A stretch of 5,230 bases of DNA, from NCBI GenBank assembly GCA_013811855.1, contig JACCUL010000059.1, forward strand, positions 1 through 5,230, written 5' to 3'. The notes below the pieces were generated by a model. The model worked only from the letters and a program-made list of their open reading frames with translations, searched no databases and was not told the DNA's origin. The DNA comes from Acidimicrobiia bacterium. Lineage in GTDB: Bacteria; Actinomycetota; Acidimicrobiia; Acidimicrobiales; Ilumatobacteraceae. Position 1 is the first letter of the stretch. Each line of letters opens with the position of its first letter. Positions 1 through 5,230 of the stretch are shown here, piece after piece. Made by a program: the position numbers and the translations under genes.

Positions 1-1
1 C

Positions 2-271
2 GTGCGGACCGGCGACCTCGTCGTCGACGACACGACCGCGGCAAGGAAATGGACCCGCCGCACGCACCGCTTCCGGGGCGAGGTGGCCGGCGGGACGAGC
101 GGCGCGCCACTCCTCGACCTCGACGGCCGACTCCTCGGGATCGTCGTGCTGACGATGCGCGCTCGGGACGAGTCCTACGCCGTCTCCGTCGACGAGCTCG
201 AGGCGTTGCTGGCCACCGTCGACGGCGGCGCGGGCGGGGGACTCCCCTCCCCATCCGGCGGCCTTTGTTAG
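2..271 (+). CDS. C-terminal part of a trypsin-like serine peptidase (partial, 5' end outside window)
   Basis: This is the last 89 codons of a gene that enters from the left, ending at TAG 269-271. The frame is open to the window edge, so the GTG at base 2 is probably an internal Val codon. Seen: GTSGAP at visible residues 31-36, followed by a Leu-Leu-Asp-Leu-Asp-Gly-Arg strand and a Gly-Ile-Val-Val strand. This is the layout around the catalytic serine (here Ser33) in chymotrypsin-fold peptidases, where GDSGGP or GNSGGP is usual. A later Tyr-Ala-Val-Ser-Val-Asp-Glu-Leu stretch (59-66) resembles the C-terminal end of the MarP/HtrA-like membrane-anchored peptidases of actinobacteria. The last 15 or so residues are a Gly/Pro/Ser tail. 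The His and Asp of the triad and any membrane segments lie outside the window, so the subfamily and activity are inferred. It lies 35 bases upstream of aapJ on the same strand, but no functional link is evident. Confidence 0.75.
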   Translation: MRTGDLVVDDTTAARKWTRRTHRFRGEVAGGTSGAPLLDLDGRLLGIVVLTMRARDESYAVSVDELEALLATVDGGAGGGLPSPSGGLC

Positions 272-296
272 GGTCGCCGCAGCGGGCCACCACCGA

Positions 297-302
297 GGGG
301 AG
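297..302 (+). promoter_or_regulatory. Ribosome binding site of aapJ
   Basis: GGGGAG, within the purine run GAGGGGAGAG (295-304), lies four bases before the ATG at 307. It is the strongest Shine-Dalgarno-like site at the head of the cassette. It fixes the aapJ start at 307 rather than at the earlier in-frame ATG at 49, which lies inside the peptidase gene. Confidence 0.8.
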
Positions 303-306
303 AGAT

Positions 307-1476
307 ATGCGACGCACGTTCATCAGGGGCCTCGTGCCGCTGGCCGCACTCAGCCTCGTCGCCGGAGCGTGCTCCGACACCGGGGACGAAGGGGGCGAGC
401 CGGCACCGAGCGGCTCCGGCGCCGCGCCGACGACCGGCGGCACCGATGACACCGGTACGACACCGGGCTCGGTCGCCACCGGTAGCACCCCGACCACGGC
501 CGAGGAGGTCCAGACCGGCGAGTCGCTGCTCGACACCGTCTCCGCCGCCGACGTCGTGAGGTGCGGCGTCCGCGACGACCTGCCCGGCTTCTCCAGCCTC
601 GACGACGCCGGCGAGCACGTCGGCTTCGACGCCGACTTCTGCCGCGTCATCGCCGCCGCCGTGCTCGGCGACGCCACCAAGGTCGAGTTCGTCGACCTCG
701 AGACCGACGCCCGGTTCACGGCCTTGCAGTCCGGCGAGATCGACGTGCTCGTCCGCAACACCACGTGGACGGCCAGCCGGGACGGCATCGAGGGCGCCAC
801 GTTCCTGCACCCGACGTACTACGACGGCCAGCAGATGATGGTCGCCGCCGACGCCGGCTTCGAGTCGATCGACGACATGGACGGCGCCGTCGTCTGCGTC
901 GCCGGCGGCACCACGTCGGAAGGCAACGTCGCGACCGAGTTCGCCCGCCGCGACCTCACCGTCGAGGTGCAGTCGTTCGAGGACGTCGACCTGCTGCAGG
1001 AGGCGTTCATCGCCGGCCGCTGCGATGGCTGGTCCAGCGATGGCAGCCAGCTCGTCGGCCTGAGGTCGAGCTTCCCCGACGGGCCGGACGCGCTCGTCAT
1101 CTTCGACGACATCTTCTCCAAGGAGCCGCTGACCCCTGCCGTGCGCGACAACGACACGCGCTGGGCGCAAGCCGTGGAGTGGGCCATCTACGCCACGATC
1201 CAGGCCGAGGAGTACGGCATCACCCAGGCCAACGTCGGGGACATGGCCGCGGGCGACAACGCCGCCATCGTCCAGTTCCTCGGCGGCGAGAACGCCGACG
1301 GCGTCACGCTCGACGCCGGGCTCGGCCTCGACCCGGCATTCGCCATGAACGTCGTGTCACAGGTCGGCAACTACGGGGAGATCTTCGAGCGCAACCTCAC
1401 CGACCTCGGCCTCGAACGGGGTCTCAACGCCCTGTGGGGCGACGGCGGCCTGCAGTACGCCCCGCCGTATCGCTGA
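307..1476 (+). CDS. aapJ: General L-amino-acid ABC transporter, lipoprotein substrate-binding protein (AapJ/BztA type)
   Basis: This 389-residue extracytoplasmic receptor should bind amino acids and deliver them to the AapQ/AapM permease. The N-terminus has Arg2, Arg3 and Arg7, a hydrophobic stretch (8-21) and an Ala-Gly-Ala-Cys lipobox, so Cys22 is the probable lipidated residue. Residues 23 to about 70 form a Thr/Gly/Ser/Pro-rich linker that should hold the domain away from the membrane. The binding domain (about 75-389) matches the AapJ pattern: CGVRDDLPGFS (86-96), GFDADFC (106-112), RFTALQSGEIDVL (136-148), RNTTWT (150-155), YYDGQ (171-175), a VCVAGGTTSE segment (196-205), AGRCD (236-240), SKEPL (271-275) and EEYGITQANV (301-310). 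Cys86/Cys112 and Cys197/Cys239 are at family-conserved positions; disulfide pairing is inferred. At 389 residues it exceeds the roughly 340 of proteobacterial AapJ, mainly through the linker. Broad amino-acid specificity is inferred from the family. Confidence 0.93.
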   Translation: MRRTFIRGLVPLAALSLVAGACSDTGDEGGEPAPSGSGAAPTTGGTDDTGTTPGSVATGSTPTTAEEVQTGESLLDTVSAADVVRCGVRDDLPGFSSLDDAGEHVGFDADFCRVIAAAVLGDATKVEFVDLETDARFTALQSGEIDVLVRNTTWTASRDGIEGATFLHPTYYDGQQMMVAADAGFESIDDMDGAVVCVAGGTTSEGNVATEFARRDLTVEVQSFEDVDLLQEAFIAGRCDGWSSDGSQLVGLRSSFPDGPDALVIFDDIFSKEPLTPAVRDNDTRWAQAVEWAIYATIQAEEYGITQANVGDMAAGDNAAIVQFLGGENADGVTLDAGLGLDPAFAMNVVSQVGNYGEIFERNLTDLGLERGLNALWGDGGLQYAPPYR

Positions 1477-1611
1477 TCCCTGAGCCCGACACATGAGGCG
1501 TCTGTCACGAGGCGTGGCCGGCTCACGGCCTCACGGTTCGCTTCGGCTGCTCACGCAGCCGGACCGACCCGTCCGTGATGCTGGAATCCTCGCCTGTCGG
1601 CTCGGCGTCTG
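1477..1611 (+). other. aapJ-aapQ spacer with tandem hairpins
   Basis: This 135-base gap is the only sizeable spacer inside the cassette. It can form three small GC-rich stem-loops: 1516-1520 with 1526-1530 (5 bp, loop of 5), 1544-1550 with 1555-1561 (7 bp, loop TCAC, extendable to 9 bp including one G-T pair), and 1560-1564 with 1571-1575 (5 bp, loop of 6). The second and third share bases 1560-1561, so they cannot both form completely. None is followed by a T-run, so a classic intrinsic terminator is unlikely. The motif CTCACG occurs three times and GAGGCGT twice (1495-1501, 1509-1515). I see no convincing promoter hexamers. A role in mRNA processing or in stabilising the aapJ transcript is inference. 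Confidence 0.5.
1542..1563 (+). other. Stem-loop in the aapJ-aapQ spacer
   Basis: Arms 1542-1550 and 1555-1563 pair over nine positions. Seven contiguous Watson-Crick pairs next to the loop (CGGCTGC with GCAGCCG) are followed by one G-T and one T-A pair. The loop is TCAC. No T-tract follows, so it is better read as an mRNA-stabilising or processing element, or a weak partial terminator, than as a full terminator. It lies 66 bases after the aapJ stop codon and 48 bases before the aapQ start. Confidence 0.5.
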
Positions 1612-2766
1612 ATGGCGACAACCACGGGTCGGCCGCCGCTGTGGCGGGACGTCCGCGTCTTGGCGTGGACGTTCCAGATCGCGGTGGTCCTCGTGGTCGT
1701 CGCCATCGTGTTCTGGCTGCTCGACAACCTGCGCGTCAACAGCCAGCGGCTCAACATCCCGACCGGGTTCGGGCACCTCGACCAGCCGTCGAGCTTCCCG
1801 ATCCCAGGCAGCGACTTCCGCCAGACCCAGCCGGTCCGCGACGCGCTCGTCGAGGGCTTCCAGAACACGCTGCGCCTGGCCATCACCGGTATCGCGCTGG
1901 CCACGGTGGCCGGCGTGTTGATCGGCATCGCCCGGCTGTCGCAGAACTTCATCGTCCGCAGCGCGGCGCGCGCGTATGTCGAGTTCGTCCGCAACGTGCC
2001 GCTGTTCTGCCTGCTGTTCGTGATGTACGGCGCGGTCGTGCTCAACGCCTTCCCCCGCGTCGCCGACTCGTGGGACGTCGGACCGGTGGCCATCGTCAAC
2101 GTGCGCGGCGCCAGCACGTTCTGGTTCGAGGGCGGGAACTGGAAGTTCGTCGTCGCGCTGCTCTCGGCTGGGATCGTCGCGTTCCTCGTCGCCCGGTGGC
2201 GGTCACGGATCGCCGATCGCACCGGTACGCCGGGCCGCACCGGCCTGTGGGCGTTGCCGACCGCCGCCGTCGTGCTCGTCGTCGTGTGGATCGTGCTCGG
2301 CCTCGGCGCCACGGCGCCGGAGATCGACGGGGCCCGGGTCACCGGCGGCATCACCATGACCCCCGAGTACTTCGCCGCGCTGGCGGCTCTCGTCATCTAC
2401 ACGTCGAGCCATGTCGCCGAGATCGTCCGCGGGTCGATCCAGGCCGTCCCCCGCGGGCAGGGTGAGGCGGCGAACGCGCTGGCCCTGTCCGGCTTCCAGC
2501 GCCTGTGGCACGTCGTGCTGCCCCAGGCCATGCGCATCGGTGTCCCGCCGATCGGCAACCAGTACCTCAACCTGGCCAAGAACTCGTCGCTGGCGGCGGC
2601 GATCAGCTTCCCCGAGCTGACCAAGGTCACGCAGCTCACGGTCGCCAACCGCTCCCCCGCCGTCCCGTCGTTCGCCCTGCTCCTCGGGATTTACCTCGTG
2701 CTCTCGCTCGTGATCTCGCTGTTCGTCAACCTGGCTAACCGCCGACTCGCCATCGTGGAGCGCTGA
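1612..2766 (+). CDS. aapQ: General L-amino-acid ABC transporter permease (AapQ/BztB type)
   Basis: This 384-residue inner-membrane protein should form one half of the import channel, paired with AapM. Hydrophobic segments lie near residues 18-38, 86-108, 129-146, 177-195, 213-232, 253-272 and 352-375. The permease core includes the ATPase-docking EAA loop: EAA 285-287, Gly294 and Leu-Pro 303-304. Family landmarks are NTLRLAITGIALATVAGVL (85-103), EFVRNVPLF (124-132), AEIVRGSIQ (269-277), NQYLNLAKNSSLA (316-328) and the C-terminal ANRRLAIVER. The long stretch between the third membrane segment and the EAA region, with extra hydrophobic segments, is normal for AapQ. ATG 1612 is the first ATG or GTG after an in-frame stop at 1576-1578 and gives a normal N-terminus, but no Shine-Dalgarno is visible before it. 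Its stop overlaps the aapM start by one base (TGATG). Confidence 0.93.
   Translation: MATTTGRPPLWRDVRVLAWTFQIAVVLVVVAIVFWLLDNLRVNSQRLNIPTGFGHLDQPSSFPIPGSDFRQTQPVRDALVEGFQNTLRLAITGIALATVAGVLIGIARLSQNFIVRSAARAYVEFVRNVPLFCLLFVMYGAVVLNAFPRVADSWDVGPVAIVNVRGASTFWFEGGNWKFVVALLSAGIVAFLVARWRSRIADRTGTPGRTGLWALPTAAVVLVVVWIVLGLGATAPEIDGARVTGGITMTPEYFAALAALVIYTSSHVAEIVRGSIQAVPRGQGEAANALALSGFQRLWHVVLPQAMRIGVPPIGNQYLNLAKNSSLAAAISFPELTKVTQLTVANRSPAVPSFALLLGIYLVLSLVISLFVNLANRRLAIVER
2757..2760 (+). promoter_or_regulatory. Ribosome binding site of aapM
   Basis: GGAG within the last codons of aapQ lies five bases before the ATG at 2766. Together with the TGATG overlap it supports that start and suggests translational coupling of aapM to aapQ. 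Confidence 0.65.
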
Positions 2767-4025
2767 TGCAGACCTTCCTCACCGAGGATCTGGCGGTCCC
2801 ACCCCCGGAGCCGCCCCGGCCGCCGACCGCCGGCCCGGCCGACTGGGTGCGCCGCAACCTGTTCCGCTCCGTCGGCGACGGCGTCGTCACCGTCGTCGCC
2901 GCCATCGTCGTCGGGTTCGTCGTGTTCCGCTTCGCCCGGTTCCTGTTCTCGACCGGCCGGTGGGAGATCGTGCGGACCAACCTCAAGCTGTTCATGGTCG
3001 GTCGCTACCCGGCCGACGAGCTGTGGCGGATCGTCGTCGCGCTCACGGCCGTCGCCTTCGTCGGCGGGCTGATCGCCGGCTTCGTCGCCCGCCGGCACGT
3101 CGTCGCCGGCACCGTCGCTCCCGACCAGCCGGTGACCCGGCGGCTGGTGGCCCTGGTCGGGCGACTGTGGCCGCTCGTCGTCGGCGTCCTGCTGTTGCTT
3201 TTCCTGTCGAGCTCGCCCGGACCGTGGTTGACGGCGGCGGCGATCGTCGTCGCCGCCGTGCTCGGCCGCCTTGCCGGCCCGTACCTGCCCCGACGGTCGG
3301 CGGTGGTGCTCGTGCTCGGCTCGATCGTGCTCGCCGCCGCCCTGGTGTGGTTCCTGACCCGCCCCGTCGGCTGGGATCGATGGGGCGGGATCATGCTCAA
3401 CCTGTTCCTGGCCACGGCCGGCATCACGCTGTGCTTCCCGCTCGGGGTCCTGCTGGCGCTCGGCCGCCGGTCGAAGCTGCCGCTGATCCGCGCCGTCTGC
3501 ATCGCCTACATCGAGCTGTTCCGCGGCGTGCCGCTGTTCGTGCTCCTGCTGCTGTCGGCCATCGCGCTCGGGTTCTTCATCCCGACGTGGCTGGAGCCGC
3601 CGGGCCTCGTCGTCCGGGCCATCGTCGTGTTCACGTTGTTCACCGCGGCGTACGTGGCCGAGATCGTGCGCGGCGGGCTGCAGTCGCTGCCCAAGGGTCA
3701 GACCGAAGCGGCCCAGGCCCTCGGCCTCAGCCCGGTCAAGACGACGTTTCTCATCGTGATGCCCCAGGCGTTGCGCAACGTCATCCCGGCGCTCGTCGGA
3801 CAATTCATCAGCCTGTTCAAGGACACGACGCTGGCCGGGGCGGCGATGGGTTTCCTCGACGCGCTGCAGGTGGCCAACGCGGCCACCGCCCAGGACGCCT
3901 TCCGGGGCCAGCGCCTGCTCGCCGAGAGCCTCGGCTTCGTCATGCTGCTGTTCTGGATCGGGTGCATCACCATGAGCCGCGAGAGCCAGCGCCTGGAGCG
4001 CACGTTGGGAGTGGGGACGAGATGA
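2766..4025 (+). CDS. aapM: General L-amino-acid ABC transporter permease (AapM/BztC type)
   Basis: This 419-residue inner-membrane protein should be the second half of the channel. A Pro-rich segment (12-24) precedes WVRRNLF (27-33). Hydrophobic segments follow near 38-60, 88-109, 133-150, 155-169, 178-197, 209-232, 248-272, 281-300 and 386-403. The permease core starts near WGGIMLNLFLA (206-216). It holds ALGRRSKLP (231-239), IELFRGVPLF (249-258), AYVAEIVRGGLQSLPKGQ (295-312), the EAA loop (EAA 314-316, Gly320, Met-Pro 332-333), FISLFKDTTL (347-356) and a MSRESQRLERTL tail (403-414). The C-terminal half is a close match to the AapM pattern; the N-terminal hydrophobic half is more divergent. 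It is somewhat longer than the roughly 380 residues I recall for proteobacterial AapM. It overlaps aapQ by one base and aapP by four (ATGA), so the three are very probably one transcript. Confidence 0.92.
   Translation: MQTFLTEDLAVPPPEPPRPPTAGPADWVRRNLFRSVGDGVVTVVAAIVVGFVVFRFARFLFSTGRWEIVRTNLKLFMVGRYPADELWRIVVALTAVAFVGGLIAGFVARRHVVAGTVAPDQPVTRRLVALVGRLWPLVVGVLLLLFLSSSPGPWLTAAAIVVAAVLGRLAGPYLPRRSAVVLVLGSIVLAAALVWFLTRPVGWDRWGGIMLNLFLATAGITLCFPLGVLLALGRRSKLPLIRAVCIAYIELFRGVPLFVLLLLSAIALGFFIPTWLEPPGLVVRAIVVFTLFTAAYVAEIVRGGLQSLPKGQTEAAQALGLSPVKTTFLIVMPQALRNVIPALVGQFISLFKDTTLAGAAMGFLDALQVANAATAQDAFRGQRLLAESLGFVMLLFWIGCITMSRESQRLERTLGVGTR
4011..4016 (+). promoter_or_regulatory. Ribosome binding site of aapP
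   Basis: GTGGGG, part of the purine-rich run GGGAGTGGGGACGAG (4007-4021), ends five bases before the ATG at 4022 and sits within the 3' end of aapM. It supports the ATGA-overlap start of aapP. Confidence 0.5.
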
Positions 4026-4822
4026 CCGATACGACGACCGGGAGCACCACGACCGCCGCCTACGCCGATGCCACCCAGGTGGCCGGGTCGGGGGAGGTGA
4101 TGATCGAGCTGGACGGCGTCGTCAAGCGGTTCGGCAGCTTCACCGCCTTGCACGAGATCGACCTCAAGGTGGCCAAGCAGGAGGTCGTGGTCGTCATCGG
4201 CCCGTCGGGCTCCGGGAAGTCGACGATGATCCGCTGCATCAACCGGCTGGAGGAGCACGACGCCGGGCGGATCGTCGTCGACGGCGTCGAGCTGACCCGT
4301 GATGTCCGCAACATCCAGGAGATCCGCCGGGAGACCGGCATGGTCTTCCAGCAGTTCAACCTGTTCCCACACCTCAGCGTGCTCGACAACGTCACGCTGG
4401 CGCCGCGCCAGGTGCGCCGCATGCCCAAGCGGGACGCCGAGGCGCTGGCCATGGAGCTGCTCGAGCAGGTGCGCATCCCGGAGCAGGCGAAGAAGTACCC
4501 GGGCCAACTCTCGGGCGGCCAGCAGCAGCGGGTGGCCATCGCCCGGGCCTTGGCGATGAAGCCGAAGGTGATGCTGTTCGACGAGCCGACCTCCGCGCTC
4601 GACCCCGAGATGATCAACGAGGTCCTCGACACGATGATCGATCTCGCCAACGGCGGCATGACGATGATCGTCGTGACCCACGAGATGGGCTTCGCCGAGA
4701 AGGTCGCCGGCCGGGTCGTGTTCATGGCCGACGGTCAGATCGTCGAGGTCGGCACACCCAAGCACTTCTTCACCGATCCCCAGGAGGATCGGACGAAGCT
4801 CTTCCTGTCGCAGATCCTCTGA
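4022..4822 (+). CDS. aapP: General L-amino-acid ABC transporter ATP-binding protein (AapP/BztD type)
   Basis: This 266-residue cytoplasmic ATPase should power import by dimerising on the AapQ/AapM EAA loops. All nucleotide-binding motifs are intact: Walker A GPSGSGKST (60-68, Lys66), Q-loop Gln110 in MVFQQFNLFPH, signature LSGGQQQR (163-170), Walker B VMLFDEPT (183-190, Asp187 and Glu188), D-loop SALD (191-194) and switch His220. The stretch RCINRLEEHDAG (71-82) is typical of polar amino-acid importers of the HisP/GlnQ/AapP group. Length is normal for AapP (about 255-265). A Thr/Ala-rich N-terminal extension of about 26 residues precedes the first core strand. ATG 4022 was chosen for its four-base overlap with aapM and nearby purine-rich site. 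ATG 4100 (Met27) is a possible but less likely start. The gene closes the cassette. Confidence 0.96.
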   Translation: MTDTTTGSTTTAAYADATQVAGSGEVMIELDGVVKRFGSFTALHEIDLKVAKQEVVVVIGPSGSGKSTMIRCINRLEEHDAGRIVVDGVELTRDVRNIQEIRRETGMVFQQFNLFPHLSVLDNVTLAPRQVRRMPKRDAEALAMELLEQVRIPEQAKKYPGQLSGGQQQRVAIARALAMKPKVMLFDEPTSALDPEMINEVLDTMIDLANGGMTMIVVTHEMGFAEKVAGRVVFMADGQIVEVGTPKHFFTDPQEDRTKLFLSQIL

Positions 4823-4844
4823 GGTACTGCCCGGTCCGACCGAT
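4823..4844. other. Gap between convergent genes
   Basis: These 22 bases separate the aapP stop from the stop of the - strand gene. They hold the close inverted repeat CGGTC-C-GACCG (4832-4836, 4837, 4838-4841 region), whose spacer is too short for a full hairpin. There is no T-run on either strand, so no recognisable bidirectional terminator is present here. Confidence 0.5.
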
Positions 4845-5213
4845 TCAGCGCCGGCGGGCGCGCCGCCGCGTCCCGACCGGTGCCCGCCGCGGCAGCGCCG
4901 GGACGGTGACAGCGGTGGCGGCACCGACCTCCTCGGGCCGGAGGTGCACGCCGTCGCGATCGACGTCGTGGGGCTCGTCGGGCGTCTCGGAGATCGCCAC
5001 CACGGTGTCGTCCCTGGCCGGCTCGTAGACGTCGCGGATGGCGATCATCGCCGCCGCCATCACGCCCCCGACCGGCCCCGCCATGCGCTTGCCGTGGTCG
5101 ATCATCGACAGGTTGCGATCGTGACGATCCCGCGCCGCGACCAATCGCCGTTCCCGCTCGACGTCGGCCAGCGTGCGAGCCGGCTGCTCGTCGCTCACCG
5201 GCTCGTCGGACAT
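4845..5213 (-). CDS. Small hypothetical protein, highly charged, function unknown
   Basis: I do not recognise this 122-residue protein. Strong G/C bias at third codon positions on the - strand supports real coding, as does its tail-to-tail fit with aapP. Visible parts are an acidic start (MSDEPVSDEQ), a charged, probably helical stretch rich in Arg, Asp and Glu (14-35), IDHGKRMAGPVGG (38-50), a weakly hydrophobic run (about 44-59) that is short for a membrane segment, an acidic middle (67-97) and a strongly basic tail ending RRRARRR. There are no cysteines. ATG 5213 was chosen. A GTG at 5222 would add three residues, and neither start shows a Shine-Dalgarno within the window. Binding to nucleic acid or membrane surface through the basic tail is speculation. 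It is convergent with the importer, so a shared role is not implied. Confidence 0.65.
   Translation of the reverse strand: MSDEPVSDEQPARTLADVERERRLVAARDRHDRNLSMIDHGKRMAGPVGGVMAAAMIAIRDVYEPARDDTVVAISETPDEPHDVDRDGVHLRPEEVGAATAVTVPALPRRAPVGTRRRARRR
4852..4868. terminator. GC stem-loop downstream of aapP (possible U-less terminator)
   Basis: CGGCGG (4852-4857) pairs perfectly with CCGCCG (4863-4868) around the five-base loop GCGCG, starting 29 bases after the aapP stop. No T-tract follows. It lies inside the 3' end of the convergent gene, in codons for its Arg-rich tail, where GC-rich self-complementarity can arise by chance. A transcript-ending role is therefore only tentative. Confidence 0.25.
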
Positions 5214-5230
5214 GGCGGTCACGATACGAG

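Noticed and set aside
237..247. GGGG-ACT-CCCC inverted repeat as a terminator near the end of the peptidase gene
   Set aside because: The stem is only four pairs, it lies inside the coding region and no T-run follows directly. It is more likely a chance result of Gly and Pro codons.
269..274. TAGGGT as a -10 element for an aapJ promoter
   Set aside because: It fits TANNNT and is placed plausibly, but no -35-like hexamer lies at suitable distance upstream, and a single six-base degenerate match is not enough.
49..306. Upstream in-frame extension of aapJ from ATG 49
   Set aside because: It overlaps the serine peptidase coding region in another frame, is Arg/Pro-rich, and would bury the signal peptide. 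ATG 307 has a strong ribosome binding site and directly yields a lipoprotein signal.
268..1170. Long - strand open frame (300 codons) antisense to aapJ
   Set aside because: Its composition (Val/Asp/Gly/Arg-rich) is what antisense reading of aapJ would give, and aapJ is well supported.
2691..3803. Long - strand open frame (370 codons) antisense to aapM
   Set aside because: The product is a low-complexity Asp/Arg/Gln/Glu-rich string typical of antisense translation of hydrophobic GC-rich genes. aapM on the + strand has clear family motifs.
2960..4021. + strand frame upstream of aapP giving a 620-codon fusion
   Set aside because: The part before 4022 is an Arg/Pro/Ala-rich shadow of aapM. The AapP family begins about 20-30 residues before the core, matching ATG 4022.
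3698..4924. Long - strand open frame (408 codons) antisense to aapP and aapM
   Set aside because: It is a shadow of the GC-biased codons of aapP. It runs through aapP, part of aapM and the convergent gene, and its product is His/Asp/Leu-rich with no recognisable domain.

Overview
The window looks like ordinary chromosomal DNA from a very GC-rich actinobacterium. The evidence is near-uniform G/C at third codon positions, a lipoprotein with a Thr/Gly/Pro-rich linker, and gene starts with short overlaps. An acidimicrobial-type actinobacterium is a reasonable guess, but the sequence alone does not prove it.

Layout. Bases 2-271 (+) are the 3' end of a trypsin-like serine peptidase gene that begins outside the window. 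After a 35-base gap comes a four-gene cassette on the + strand: a lipoprotein amino-acid-binding protein (307-1476), a 135-base spacer with several GC-rich hairpins, two membrane permeases (1612-2766 and 2766-4025) and an ATPase (4022-4822). In order and sequence this is an AapJ-AapQ-AapM-AapP (also called BztABCD) general L-amino-acid ABC importer. A convergent gene on the - strand (4845-5213) encodes a 122-residue protein that I do not recognise; it is 22 bases beyond the ATPase stop codon.

How the genes work together. The binding protein, anchored by lipid outside the membrane, should capture amino acids and pass them to the AapQ/AapM permease pair. The AapP ATPase, docked on the EAA loops of both permeases, should drive import. 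aapQ, aapM and aapP are joined by TGATG (1-base) and ATGA (4-base) stop/start overlaps, so they are probably translationally coupled. aapJ is set apart by the hairpin-rich spacer, which would suit the higher output usually needed of a binding protein.

I see no strong evidence for an undescribed system. The points most worth a second look are the aapJ-aapQ spacer (tandem hairpins, no Shine-Dalgarno for aapQ, and a 39-codon reading frame whose stop overlaps the aapQ start) and the unknown convergent gene. I found no RNA genes, CRISPR arrays, insertion sequences, integrases or attachment sites.
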